Assembly: GCA_025716815.1 (NCBI GenBank)
Contig: JAIXMN010000007.1
Coordinates: 575,501-639,500, forward strand
Length of the DNA stretch: 64,000 nucleotides
Reading direction: 5' to 3'
Origin: Dichotomocladium elegans
Taxonomy: Eukaryota > Mucoromycota > Mucoromycetes > Mucorales > Lichtheimiaceae
Part shown: one piece after another, positions 34,125 through 46,803 of the stretch
Position numbering within the stretch: the stretch's first letter is position 1
Layout: each line of letters starts with the position of its first letter
Position numbers and translations under genes: made by a program
Notes under the pieces: generated by a model
The model's input: the letters and a program-made list of their open reading frames with translations, nothing else
The model's database searches: none
Told to the model about the DNA's origin: nothing

Positions 34125-37100
34125 ATGTCTTCCTCACCATCACTTCCTGTTGTCCCGCTGAATAAAAAGGTTCTCTTGCCAAGCGTGGTTATAAAGCTTA
34201 TCATGAGTGGCAGTGCTGCCACCGAGCTTGTGCGGAACTACTTCAAATCGCGTGATTCTCTGACCGCCCAGCAGTCGTCCTTTTTAATTGCATGTGTGCC
34301 ACTCCACCGGGTGCCTGACACGCGACGGCCACTATCGGACGCTGGCACGCTTGTGGCGGACGAAATGGTGCCATTTTTGAGCCGCTACGGCTGTTCTGGG
34401 CGAATTCTGCGGGTTCAGCGACTGGCGAACGAGATGTACGGTATATATGTGGAAGGTGTATCCCGGTTTAGAATTGATTTGTCCGACGAGGGCCATGCTG
34501 CTACAAGTACTACGGTCCGGGTTGATTATTACGACAACGACACACCGCCAGCCCAGGCAGAGGACAACGATTTCGGCCAGCTCGTGCGAGGGTTTGTCAA
34601 GAAGCTAGAGGAGCTCCAGATTTCTACGGATCTGATCACGCAGATGCAGAGGTGGATCGCTACCAAGCCGATGCTTGTGCTTGCGGACTTGCTGGTATGT
34701 CTGATTGACACAAGCTTCGAAGAGAAGCTTCAGATGCTGGAGACAACGACAGCGGCAGCTCGGATGGAATTGGCAAAGACATGGATGCGGCGTCAGCTTC
34801 ACCTGCTTCAGATCCAGGAGCAGGTCAATTCGCATGTCGAGGCCCGAATGAGCCGGCAGCAGCGCGAGTTTTATCTACGCCAGCAGCTCGAGGCCATCCA
34901 GCACTCGGCCAACACGCAGAAAGACCATGACGACCCCGACCTTGACGAGGCGAGCGACCTCAGGGACCTGAAGCGGCGGCTCGTCGCTGCAAAGCTACCC
35001 AGCGAAGCACTCGCGGTCGCACAACGTGAGCTGGTGAGGTTGCAACGGTTGGATCCCTCGTCACTCGACTGGGGCGTGGGTAGACGCTACCTCGAGCTCC
35101 TGGCCGATCTGCCCTGGGAAAACAAGTCGTCCGAGCTGCTCGATGTGGCTCGGGCAAGGAAACAGTTGGATTGTGACCATTACGGGTAACGTGACATACA
35201 TACACATCCATCGCACCTGTCTGTTTTGGCCCCCCATCACTCAAACGCATAGAGAATCGTCTAGCGTTTCCCAGGTCAAAAAGCGCATTATCGAATGCCT
35301 TTCCGTGGCTAAAGTTACGGGTGATTTGAGACCCCCCATTTTGTGTCTTGTGGGACCTGTACGTTCGCCTTCAGCTAGTGGATGTTTGGATGCTGACTTA
35401 CCCTTCTTTGCACACACACATATATATATATAGCCTGGCGTGGGCAAGACATCCCTTGGTAAATCTATTGCAGCGGCCCTGTCGCGCAAATTTTACCGGG
35501 TTTCCTTGGGAGGCGTCCGTGATGAGGCCGATATGCGGTAGGTTAGCGTATGCATACAAAGTGTATGTGTGGGAGAAGTAGTGCAATGACACGTGAAAAT
35601 GGCAACAAACGTGGGGGCGGGCGGGAACACACTAGTGGACATCGGCGTACGTATGCGGGCGCTATGCCGGGTCTGATCATCCAGGGCATCCGTCGGTCGG
35701 GTGTCAGTAACCCTGTCTTGTTACTCGGTATTTGCAGGCCAAGTTGGCACAACCTGGAAATCTTTCCCCACCGACCCAACTCTCGCATAAAATAGATGAA
35801 CTCGATAAATTGGGATGTTCGCGGTCTCATGGTAACCCTGGTATGCTCCTAACATGGCCAGACATACACATGCACACACACAACATTGATACAAAATGAA
35901 ATAGCGGCGGCGGCGTTGTTGGAAGTACTCGATCCGGAACAGAACCATTCGTTTCATGACCATTATCTCAATATCCCATTCGACCTCTCCTCCGTGGTCT
36001 TTATTGCGACGGCCAATTCGGTCGATACCATTCTGCCGCCGCTGCTGGACCGCATGGAGGTCATCCATCTCGGTGGCTACACGGCAGAAGAAAAATTAAA
36101 TATTGCCAAAACACATTTACTACCTCGACAGCTCCAACGTCATGGACTGGCCTCCGATCAACTCAAGATAGCGGACGAGGTGCTGGCGTGGATCATGAAA
36201 CGGTACACTCAGGAGAGTGGCGTCCGGGGTCTGGAGCGTGCTCTTGCGTCTGTGGTCCGTGCGAAATGCGTGGAGCTTGCTGAATCCCGAGCAAAGAAGG
36301 CGTACGATCCCCATGTAACCCGGCCCGACCTCTACGATATCCTTGGGGTAAGTGTGCGAGTGGTCTGATGGCTTGGCGGGAGAGGGGCTGCGATTGTCCG
36401 CCCCCAAGGAAATCCAACCGACAACAACTATAACACATAGCTTCCTCTCTATGACGCATTGCCGTTACCGGACCGTTCACCTGGCGTGATCAACAGCCTG
36501 ACGGAAGAGCGAGGAGGGGTGTTGGTGGTCGAGGCGATGAAGACGCCGGGCGGGCACGGTAAGCTTGTGCTTACCGGATCGCTTGGCGCAGTGCTTCGCG
36601 AGGCTGCCCAGCTTGCGCTGGCATGGGTTCGGGCATCGTCCGTGTCGGTGTTGGGTGATGCTCCTTCGCTTCGCGATGCCATGGCGACGCACGACATCCA
36701 TATTCACGTGCCGGCCGGCTCAGCACCCAAAGACGGGCCAAGTGCGGGGCTCGCCGTGGTTCTTGCGCTCGTGACGGTCCTGCGCAACCAGCCTCTGGCG
36801 AACCAAGAAACGACGGCCGTAGCGGGCGAGATGACCCTGCGCGGCCGGATCTTGCCCGTCAAGCAGATCAAGAACAAGGTCGTGTCTGCGTACCTTGCCG
36901 GCATCCGCACCCTCGTTTTACCGGAGCAAAACAGGGCTGATGTCGAGGCCCATGTGCCCGAAACCGTCCGGCGGCAGATCCACTTTGTGTATGTCGCAAC
37001 CGTCCAGCATGCCTTGGATTTTCTGATACCGGCGGCAGCGGCAGCAGCGGCGGCCTCGCCCTCTGCTGTCTCCGTTACAAAACCACAGCAACAATCGATG

Positions 37101-37133
37101 GACCCGCGAAGGGCGGTCGAAAGCAGGCTGTAG
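34125..37133 (+). CDS. Peroxisomal Lon protease
   Basis: Exons are 34125-35185, 35265-35358, 35434-35537, 35636-35727, 35796-35840, 35905-36347 and 36441-37133, giving 843 residues. Domains: LonB substrate-binding N-domain (about 5-230), coiled coil ([20 protein letters not shown]), and AAA+ with Walker A GPPGVGKTS and Walker [21 protein letters not shown] and the LMRK-type arginine region follow. The protease domain has Ser in KDGPSAG (about 712) and Lys in KNKVVSA (about 755). The last residues SRL are a PTS1 peroxisome signal and there is no mitochondrial presequence, so this is the LonP2 type. It degrades damaged matrix proteins and assists import processing. Confidence 0.95.
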
Positions 37134-37799
37134 TAGAACCAGCAGCAAATACACTGATTTTCCCCTGTCCTTTCCTGCCATGCAAGCAAACCCCATCTGA
37201 TGTGCGGTTTCTCTTACGCACTCAGCATAAACAAATAAACCAAGATCATTGTTCATTTGTACTTGTTACACGGGCCCTGTCATAGCACATGACTGCAGAT
37301 TAAATTAACTGCCACACCGCCCTATCTATCCTTTGCCTTGCTTCCATTCCTTACTTTGCGCGGTTCCCTTCCCACCTCCTCCGGGGGTGGGTGGGTGTTG
37401 GCAAAGTAGCAATTTTATTTCATTCCATCGAACAGGTCCTTCCCCCGCCTCACATACACGCCCCCGGGGGGTTGTGTGTGCATGCGGGTGGTTGGAGTAG
37501 GCGGGAAGGGCGGGGGGTGGGGTGGGGCGCGTAGAGCGTCTGCCGCGTTTTGACAGGGTTCGAAACTCCGCGGTCGATAATCATGTTCCAAAGAATCATA
37601 CGTTGTTTTTCATCAATGAACAAGGGTGAAGTTGGAGCAAAAGAAACGAACAAGTTGATCGCACATTCTCTCTTTTGCAGATGATTGTAAAGCAGATGAA
37701 AAAAAAACACATGCCAAAAAAGAAAAAACTTAAACTAGGGGGGAGGAGAGTTTTTTTTTTTTTCTTTTATAATCGTTTGAAAAAATAGCTTCATGATTT
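37134..37799. terminator. Convergent 3' region between Lon and COX6
   Basis: About 670 bases with no gene. It contains a G-rich run (37482-37530), short A runs and a T run (37752-37766). A tRNA-like stretch near 37530-37565 was tested and rejected. Confidence 0.35.
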
Positions 37800-38461
37800 C
37801 TACAGGTTCAACTCTTCCTTGGTCAAGACACCGAGTTCCTCACGGACAGGTGCCAATTCATCCAAGTACTGCTTGTACTGGCCCTCATTCTCAACCTTCT
37901 CCTTGATGCCCTCAAAGATACGGACCGCAGTGGCGTAATCGTTGACGCGACGCGAGGCGCGGAGGGCAGACTCGATCACGGACGGAGCCGGGACAAGATC
38001 GTACGCAAAGCAGTTGTTCAGGCCACGCTGAAGCTCGAAAAGATCCTCGACGCCGTCAAAGAACTTGACGTAGCGCTCGGTGAATGACTCGAAGCTCTCG
38101 TCCTCATGACCGGTCGAATAGACACGGCGGCCGGCTAAATATAATGGGGAAGGAAAGAAAAAAAGATGAACAATGAGCTCTTTTGCTTCGAAACGACAAC
38201 ACCACGCTTTCCCCATGGACAAGTGCACACACACGCTCTCTCTCTCTTTGTGTGTGTGTGTGTGTGTGTGTGTGCATGTAGCACATGGCGATGGTTTGCG
38301 CATGCGCATGCGTGTGTGTCCCATGGATGCATGCGTTATCGATATGCTATATATGCGGGAATGGGTATCGAGGAATTACCGATAGGAGCAACAGCACGGA
38401 CGGCAACAGCGCGGGGAGCGATAGAGCGGGCGACAGCACCAGTAAGAGCAGCGCGAAGCAT
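37800..38461 (-). CDS. COX6: Cytochrome c oxidase subunit 6 (mammalian Va type)
   Basis: Minus-strand exons are 38380-38461 and 37800-38134, giving 138 residues. The N-terminus (MLRAALTGAVARSIAPRAVAVRAV) is an arginine- and alanine-rich mitochondrial presequence. The mature part has FTERYVKFFDGVEDLFELQRGLN, YDLVPAPSVIESALRASRRVNDYATAVRIFE and LDELAPVREELGV, all typical of Cox6/COX5A. It is a matrix-facing regulatory subunit of complex IV. The intron holds (CT)n and a (TG)13 microsatellite at 38249-38274. Confidence 0.96.
38249..38274. repeat. (TG)13 microsatellite in the COX6 intron
   Basis: Uninterrupted TG dinucleotides next to a (CT)n tract at 38235-38247. Confidence 0.9.
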
Positions 38462-38782
38462 GGTTCGTATGTATATGTGTTTAGAAAAAAAGAGAGAGGG
38501 GGGGTTTGGTGGCGGGTTTTTGGGTGCTTTGAAAGCGGAAGTAAAAAAAGACCTCTCGTTTTTTTTTTTTTTTCCTTATTCAAAAAACACACTCACACCA
38601 GGGTTTTTTGTATTTGTGACCGTGAAAATTTTACTTGAGACCAAGGACAAAGGGAATTAGGATGATAGGGAAACATGCACATGCACACGCACACGCACAC
38701 ATATAAAACACAATGCATGGGATGGGCAAAGAGAACTTTTCTCCTGTTGCTTTCATTGATGGGGTTGGTATGAATAAATTAT
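38462..38782. other. Spacer between LAA1 3' end and COX6 start
   Basis: About 320 bases. A T run (38560-38574) and a (CACACG)n-like stretch (38678-38702) are seen; no gene. Confidence 0.3.
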
Positions 38783-39113
38783 CTACATAGAAGCAAAATT
38801 ACTAAAGTCAGTCTTAAGGTGGATTGTGGGTTGCCGTGTATCTTCGTTTGCATGTCGTTGCTGTTCCTGCTGCTGTCGTTGCTGCTGCTGCTGCTGCTGC
38901 TGTTGCCCAGAAAGCAAGCTTTGACGTACTGAACTCTCCAGCTTCGTCCGGACATCTTCTGGCAGCTGCGAAACAGTGTCACGGAACACTTGCGGCATGT
39001 TTGTTGCCAAGCGTAACACATACGCCATTGTCGCTTTATGGATAACACCTTCATCGGCTGGGTCAAGCAGTGTGACTAAGGTCGGCAATACAACACCCAG
39101 CAACAACAGCTCT

Positions 39114-39146
<33 letters not shown>

Positions 39147-42100
39147 TCTGCAGTGAGACATCTCTCATAATAAATTTTTGGTTCTCATAAGAAAGCTTAC
39201 TTTCACGATCCTCTGCGACAGACGTTACGAGTGCCTCCAACGTAGTCATGTCCTCTTCGAGGAGGGACAAGGATTCTTCAGCGCGTGTCGGTTGACAGCC
39301 CGGAAGCTTTGCGTAGGATAGCAGATGCTCAACAACAACAGGAACAAGTGCATTCAGTCCTATCTTGGACAATGATGCCGCCGCTGCTGAATTAGGTTTC
39401 TTCTCTGGCATGACCGCGATCATCCGCATACACTGATGGGCCGTCACCGAAACCTACGTGTTCCCCCCACCCATAAAACATTAATTCACCATATTGAAGT
39501 GTTCAGTTCTTTTGCTTTACCTCTTTGTTACCGGAAGTGAGCCCCTGTTTGATTGCCTCGAGGAATAGACTTCTCCCTTCCGAGTCCTGTAGATTAGCTT
39601 GCGGGAAGCCTGTGAATATAAGCACGGATGCCAACAGTTTGCTCTTGATGGATGTTTCGTCTCTGAACAAAAACGCATTAAATTTCATCCAGAACGGGCC
39701 ATCGCTTTCTTCGCCATCTCTTACTTGGTGTACAGGTCGTCGATGAGGGAGTGAAGCATGGCGCACGTCACTCGTGATAGCGACTGTGTCTCCTTTGGTC
39801 CGAAAGAAGCCTCGTAGGAAGGAATCAACGTCTTTAAAGTCAGAAGAACTCGAGGCGCAAGCAATGTCTCGAACTTGTTGTCTTCCAATAGAGCTGTGAA
39901 AACGTAAAAAGTGATTGCCAGAAGATCAACCTTGTAGCTTTCAGGTACCACCGAAATCAACAGGCCAAGCTCATCAAGGCAGAGACCTAATACCGTTGCT
40001 GCCTGCTGCTTATCCTTGTTACCAGAGCCTAAAGAAATGCCGCTTCAGTAGTCCGCTCTCTTGCACTCGCGGCATCTGACGTGGCTTACGAGTAGTTGTA
40101 CGTTTATTCCCCAAAGAAGGGACATTTTGCAGAAAGACATTGATCAGCAACCGAAGGATGTAATATATCTTGGCGGTGGAAGGAAATGCATCTGGATCAA
40201 AGGTTCGCTCGACGTCAAATTCACTTTCGAGATCATCGCAAAGATACGTTGATCCATAGCTCTTGGTTAGACGCTGGATGATTTCGATAATAATCAACTG
40301 GACACGGTAACCTTCAGTCTGTATTAGGCGGTCAAACACGTTCATGAGCTCGAGAAACACGGCTTTCGGCAGGAATTGCTGGCCTGCCAAGGATGGCTGG
40401 ACAAACGTCTTCAGTGCTTTCAGACAAATCGCCATCGTAACGACATCAGACCGGCCGCTACTAGAGCTCGAAATGCGAGACAGACTTTCGATACACAAAC
40501 CAAACAATATCGAGAACAGGTTGGACGGCCGGTTAGGATCGGTCTGCTCCGCATCTGGGTTCTTCGCGAGCGCTTCGGACATGGACGGCGAGCCTGATTC
40601 CATCAGGCTTGCTGCGGCTTCCATAATCTTGAGCCATGAGCGACGATAATACTATAACGTATGTATCCGTGTGAGAGAGCAAACGTTCAGCCAATGTTTT
40701 CCGTCCTTACCGGAAGCACAACTTGCTTCGTAGCAGCTGAATACATTGAATCGATACCACCCGTGGAAGTGGTCTGAATACCCTCTGCACTATTGGTGAG
40801 CGCAATGATATCAGATTCAAGTCGGATGCGCGCATAATCCTGAAGCGATCTCAGCCAAAGAGGGCTCAGAGCCGGTAGGTTTCTGACCATGTAGTGAGTC
40901 CATGTTTTTCATTTTTCTTTCCGTTCTCATCCGTAGCCGACCAACTTACGGTTGAAGCACTTGTCGTAGATAGTCTTGCTTTTGGCTGGCCACCTGGAGT
41001 TCGGCCCAGGCATTCAGCACTGCTAGCTTCACCATAACAGAAGCATGCGGGCTGAGGTCTTTGATTTCGCCAACGTTGGTCAGTTCACTGTCGCTTTTGA
41101 CTTTGTCCAGTGACGACGTGAGCAGCTTGAGGACCCTGCCAAGCTGGTAGAGGTCTCGGACTATACCACTCCCAACATAGATGGCACATACTCGAACCGC
41201 AGCCGACACAATCTCGGAAGATGAATCTGCTCCGAATGCAGGCGTCAATGCTGCTCCGATCTGGGCAGCATATTGCTCAAGAAGCAGCGTGCCCTCCAGA
41301 TCAGGATCCAATGTTGCCGCAAATCTCTAATAACCAAATGTTATCTGAGTTCTCGGCATATATATATATATATATATATATATCTTTTGCTGAAGGAAAA
41401 AAGGGGAACTCACCTCAATCACCATCCTTAGGAGTGAGATGCCCGCAAGTCGAAGCTCATCTACAGGCGCAGTGGCTGCTGTAAAGGAGAGCTTGATCAA
41501 ATCAGGAACACGGAACACCAAAAAATCGCCAAACCCGGCTTGCTGTCGACGAGCGCGCGCGCTGATAAGATCAAAATGCTCACGGATATTGCTGGCTGCA
41601 ATGAGCTCTATAGTTTGCTGGAGACACTGGAGCGCAAAGAGCTGCGTTCGCCACCTTGGTGGAATTTCAACGTTGACCGAGAGGCGGGACGTCAGACCGG
41701 ACGCGTCCGCCACCGTGGTCGTGATGTCGACTTGCTGGTCATCATCGCCAAACCCTGCTCCTTCGTCATCGTCATAAACATCCTCATCGTCATCGCTACC
41801 GCTAGGGCCATCAAAGCTATTTCTTGAAGCAGGCTTGGGCTGAGAATCCGCAGATTGTCCCATGTCTGGCTTGGTTGTTCCGGACATGATACGCTTTGTA
41901 ATATTGACCCAGACAGACGGCTCGTTCACGGCTGTCTCCTTAAGCCAGCTTCGAATCACGTTCTTAACATCCGACAGATTCGGATCCGTATCAAGCATCT
42001 TGAATAGCTCGGTATCAAGACCAGGCTGAGCTGCCTTAAATACAAGCTCGGCATCCCGTTGAACGAGCTGATATAGGCAGGTGACAGCCGCCTTCTTCAG

Positions 42101-45100
42101 CGGAAGGTGGAGACTGATAATTTGATTTTGAAGATAGGGCACAAGTTCCTGTACGTTGAGGTACTGAGGCGCAAACATAAGGAAGTGCTGGATACACCGG
42201 ATCGCTTCAACGTTGACGCGCTCATCCGGCTCGAGTTTGAGTTCCTCAACCATATTCAGGCAGAGTTCGCGGATCTTTGACGAGGCCTGAAGCTCCGGAC
42301 CCAATGTGCCGATAAGTTCGTAAATAATACGACCAAATTCCTGATATGCCGAAAAACCGACTGTCATTCCAGCATTGGACACCGCTATTGACCCGCTCCC
42401 CGGCTCATGGGTTTCGCTCAGATAGAGTTTCGCAACCATGCTGAGCGTACTGTTGACATAAGTCGAGAACATCAGACCGGCTGCACTGATGGTCATGGTG
42501 ATTGACTCCAGTGCCCAAGCGTGCACCACCGGATGGGGATCGCTACTTAACGAAACAAGAATACCAAACAGCGTCTTGAGATGAGGAGAGGCTGCCATTC
42601 CGCCAACGTGAGTGTAGATGTAACCGATCGCTAGTGCGCAGCCTGCACGCACATCAGGATCTCGGTTGCTGACCACAAGGTCAACAAGCTGTTGCATCTG
42701 CGAGCCCACATAGGAACCTCCCACGATGGCTGTCAGGCGGCCAATCGTTTCGCTGGCAGCGTTGCGGAGGTACGGGTCAGGGTGAGAGATGGCTTCCATC
42801 AGAATCTCCTGAACAAGTTGGGTTGCTCGGCCGCTTGGGATATCACCGTGTGCCTTTTTCTTTTGAGACATCATATTCTTGAAGGCACCCAACAACGCGA
42901 CTGTAATGTTCACCAAAACTGCAGCACGCTTAGGCGAATTCTTCTCAAGCCGCCCATCCTTGATTACGCTTGCGATATGTTCGAAGGTTGACTCCTGAAC
43001 AGGCGGTGGCTGGGTTGGAAACAATGTTGCAAACAGTTCGATGCTGCTGTCAACGTACGCTGTTGAAGGAGCAACGGGACGAGGAATCCGAAGCTTGGTT
43101 TGTTCCAAAGAGAAGTTGGTATAGATATATATGGGATCAAGTTCCACAGAACCAATGATGGGTCGTTCGAGTAACTCTTCAATACGTTGAAACCGATCCT
43201 TGGTAACCCACTCTTTGCTTCGGTTACTCTCACCACTATCATCGTCTGTTGTCGTAGCAATATCTATACGATAACCTTGCATTCTGCTGGTCACTCCACA
43301 TCCATGTCCGTCTGCTGCATTCCACAGGCTAACAAATTGGCCGGGGACTGTGCCGGTTACTTGGGAACTTGCACCCGATGACGGGACGATTTTATCGGGT
43401 TCGGCCAAGACACTGAGAGAGTTTCGTAGAAGACTGGTTAGCGACGATTCGTATGTGGATAGAAAAGGTCGTATTGTAACAAAGCACTGGAAAATACGGC
43501 GTCGAAGAACGTAGTACTGATCGACTAACTTCATTTCATATGGTAAACATGGCGAAACCACTGTGCTAGAAAACGTGCTGGGTGCTGTAGCGAGGAACGC
43601 GAGGGTATTGTTGAGAAGAGCAGCGATGCGCTTGGCAATATCGAGAGTGACAAGTGTATCGCTGTTATGCCCGAGAAAACTGTAGATAGAACTGATGGCA
43701 CATTCGCGCGTATGGAAGAGGAATGACCACTCGGATTCTGTGCGGATAGCGTTAGCTTCCTTGCCGGTTGGTTTTGGCAAGGCCACCTTCCATAGAAGAA
43801 GCAGCTGTGGAAGATGCAGCTTGACTAGGTTGGGACCAAGCCCCATCAACGAGCCTACGAGGATCCAGGCAGTCTGGACCTGGATACTTGAAATTTGGCT
43901 GTTCTTGTGTAAATTCTTGAGCAGCTGGGTTGAAATCGACATGGCACGAGCACTGAGATCGAAAGAAGTATAGATTGGCCTAGCAGGGAATACACTGATG
44001 ATAGCTGCGGCAGTATATGCATAGGCAAGTGTGCGTCGGAACAGATCTTTTGTAGCTGATTGGTTGCCCAAATTGGAGAGGTCTTTTTCGAGAAGCGTCA
44101 ACGTTTTTGGTAATAGATAGGAGAGGTTTGATGGGATTGCAAAGCATACACACCGAATGCACCATGCTGCGGATATCTGTACCGAGAAACTGGGATGTTT
44201 TAGAAGGACGAATAGAGGATCAACAACGATGTCCTTCGAATAAAATATTAGCATCACATAAAACAATATCTGCTGCCATTGGGCATGATGTTACCTTGAT
44301 CGTACTTGCTCCGCCGCCCAGGTCGCAAACCAATACGGAAATCAAGTTTGTTGCACAAATCAATGCATGCTTATTCGGAGCCGTTTGATTCCTCTTCAGG
44401 GGCGGCCAGCTCTTGACAAATTCAGATGTTAGGAGGCGAACCGCCATTGCTTGACCTTGTTCGCTTAAGAGCCGTTTGCCGATCGTCTCGTGCAGTAAGT
44501 AAAAAACCTGAGCTCTGGCAAATGCGCCATCCGAAGACCCAAGGCTCTGCTTTGTTCCATCCAGCAGCTCGGTCAATATATGGTTGGCAATTAATGAGTA
44601 GTTGGCTTCGACGAATTCGGTCCCAAGTAAAACGAAAAGAGTAGCGTAAGTCTCGATGATACCGATCTTGAACTCGCGCGAAACATTAGGCCGGTTGTAA
44701 TTCGCTGATAACAGTCCCAACATCTCGTCGATGGACATCAATGTAGTGCTGTTGGGTTGAACTTCGCTTGAAGGCGCGGGATTCTCTTCGCCTGTCGTAG
44801 CGTATTTAACAGTGGGTTTATTAGGATCCACAGTAGCGACCGTTTGAGTGAATGCCAAGAGCGTTGCACACAAGGATGATGTTGCTCGACGCACCGGGAA
44901 GGTGGAATTATCGAACGCTTTTAAGAACGTCTGAAGCATGCTCTCAACATCATGTGCTGTGAAGGTTTGCCTAGCGTGCTGCAGTACAGCTTGCATGCAC
45001 TGTCGAAAATTAGCTTATTGGCTCAGTCTTCGGTGGACGCCTACCATACCTGAGCGGAGGCGACGCGCATAACGAGAGCTTTATCCAGTAACCCGTTCCT

Positions 45101-45889
45101 CAGGTGCTTCCCGAGATCCTTTAGAATCTGGTCTGTTGCTGCTTTCCCGGCACCTTTCAAAAGCAGAGTGAATGCGTTAACAGCTTCAAGTCGTAGGAGG
45201 AGAGGATTCTACATGCAACAGGCGCAACGACGAATCAATCCATTTCGTCCATGTGAAAGCATTTCAGGAAACATACGTTGTTGGTCTTGATCACTTTGTT
45301 GAGAATAGATGCAGTTTCTGCAAACAGTGAAAGGACCCTATTTCCAGTCGCACCCATGATCGCGCCCGTCGTGGATATCGCAGCGCTACAGAACAATAGT
45401 TAGATCCACTCCTGTATTCTACCATAGACGCCGGAACCATTACATTCGCGCCTCCTTCTCAATATTTTTGTTGGCATTAATAAGGCTATGAAGTGCTGTG
45501 ACAGTGTCAAAGAGACTCCGGCTGTCGCCGCGCGTGTACAATAGGGTGAAGCAGCGACCGATAAGGAAACGAATGGGTCTGCGCGGTTTAGCTGTTGCGA
45601 GCGAAATGAGTCTTAGAAGGGTTTTTTCCAGTTGCGGCTGGGCGCGTTTCAATATGCTCTAAGTTCGAGATGTCAGTCTGGCTTTGCCCGCCCTGGCTGA
45701 GTCAAAAGAAGTTCCTGTGGGTATGAATATATGCATACGTACGGGATCTATAATCTTGGACTCGCGCTCGACATGGGCTAACCACTGTAGAAGATAAAGC
45801 TCCTGCTTGTCTGAGCTCTCCGTACTTTGAAGCCTTTGTTCATCGAGGACAAATACGTCCGGGATGTCTTGCGATGTTGCGGACGCCAT
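38783..45889 (-). CDS. LAA1: HEAT-repeat AP-1 accessory protein (Laa1/HEATR5 family)
   Basis: Thirteen minus-strand exons: 45743-45889, 45444-45658, 45277-45385, 45050-45208, 44295-44999, 41414-44233, 40950-41326, 40711-40882, 40090-40651, 39725-40028, 39521-39662, 39201-39453 and 38783-39111. The product has 2097 residues, close to HEATR5B and yeast Laa1. Family blocks include RRPIRFLIGRCFTLLYTRGD (N-terminal), KHPSFSVQISAAWCIRC, NPSSxLRNAASETIGRL-type HEAT repeats (DPYLRNAASETIGRL) and ADVRAGCALAIGYIYTHVGG-like sequence (DPDVRAGCALAIGYIY). An acidic loop (DDDEDVYDDDEGAGFGDDDQQ) lies in exon 6. The C-terminus is a poly-Gln stretch encoded by (CAG)n. It works with the AP-1 clathrin adaptor at the trans-Golgi and endosomes. 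Intron 6 has (AT)n and intron 12 (CT)n. Confidence 0.93.
41358..41383. repeat. (AT)n microsatellite in LAA1 intron 6
   Basis: Thirteen AT units close to the donor of the intron; length-variable by nature. Confidence 0.9.
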
Positions 45890-46119
45890 CCCCGTCTACG
45901 AAGTGAAGTACTGTCGACGAAAGGGGGAAGTTCGCGGGTTGGGCTGAGGACCTCTCAGAATTTCATATCCAGAACTGCCCTGGACAGACAAGTTTTCTGG
46001 GGGTGGGAGGAATTTACCACCCGATGAATGTTCCAGTGTACACCGTTTTCCCCAAAATTGAAATTGCGCCCCTTCCTTCGCCATTAACCTTAGTTCCCTT
46101 TTGGATCATCTTCTTTTAT
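45890..46119. promoter_or_regulatory. LAA1 upstream region
   Basis: About 230 bases before the LAA1 start, bordering the transposon relic. No other feature is seen. Confidence 0.25.
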
Positions 46120-46284
46120 ACCCATTTAACCTTCAGAAATGTGGAATCTATTTGTTTTAGGAGGGCAAGACCATGCCGTTGATTAGGAATTGTATTCCCT
46201 TTGATTCCTTTGTTCTCACACGGAGTATCCGCGCAGTCTATCTTGCAGGGTGATCCTGGCCTCGTCGCTACGCATATCCCCAAG

Positions 46285-46735
46285 CGGAAAGATTTAGACA
46301 TTCAGATGAAAGAAGCAGAATTCTAGCGCGGCTACACAATGTACACCGGCAGAAGTAAGCTCAGATTTTCAAGCTGATGTTCGAGAAGGTCTTGAATGCA
46401 TCAGCTGCTGCAAACAGCTAGGAATATGTGTTCGGTCAGTTCGGCAATGGGAATAACAACAAGAAAACGATCCTGGGAGCATTTTTAAGAAACGCAGAGG
46501 CAGTTTTTCACGTATTCTCAGCGAAAAGCATAAGAGTGCTATTTTAGAATGGATTGATGAGAATCTGCCCACTGCCCTATAGCAAGTGGTGGAGCAATTG
46601 CTTTGGAGGTTCGAGAATTTTAAAATATTGAAAGCGACTGCCCATCGATTTATGAAAAGTGAATGCAACTTGTCATTAAAGAAGGCTCGATTTCAGCCTG
46701 TAGACAGGAATAGTGAACAAAGATCCAAAAGCGCC
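46285..46735 (+). pseudogene. Transposase N-terminal fragment (IS630/Tc1 type)
   Basis: Across two frames it reads RGYTMYTGRSK, then ASAAA and KQLGICVRSVRQW (helix-turn-helix). ENDPGSIFKKRRG, RILSEKHKSAILEWIDEN and CNLSLKKARFQPVDRNSE follow, the usual order in this transposase family. Stops at about 46325, 46450 and 46578 and one frameshift make it inactive. Confidence 0.75.
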
Positions 46736-46763
46736 TTGGCTGTGTCCGCGGATGGGACAGGAC

Positions 46764-46791
46764 CGACTTTGATTTTGAAAAATAGTGTATA
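46764..46791 (+). repeat. Terminal inverted repeat, 28 bp, shared with 15937-15964
   Basis: Identical over 28 bases to the repeat at the end of the Fanzor-bearing element. It starts CGACTTTGATTTTG and ends TAGTGTATA. The flanking inner sequence differs after GACCGA versus GTGCGA. Confidence 0.8.
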
Positions 46792-46803
46792 ATTCCCAGT
46801 GAT

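Larger units (their letters stand above)
46120..46791 (+). mobile_element. Truncated Tc1/mariner-type element
   Basis: The plus strand holds the N-terminal part of a transposase and ends in the same 28-bp terminal repeat found at 15937-15964. The DDE catalytic domain is missing: the reading passes from the DNA-binding region directly into the terminal repeat, which suggests an internal deletion. No matching 5' repeat is visible, so the left boundary is a guess. It sits in the 0.9-kb gap between LAA1 and a glycosyltransferase gene. Confidence 0.65.

Noticed and set aside
37515..37575. tRNA-like stretch with GTAGAGCGTCTGCC and GGTTCGAAACTCC
   Set aside because: The two boxes resemble A and B boxes, but the acceptor arms do not pair, the T-arm stem fails and the anticodon loop lacks the invariant U.
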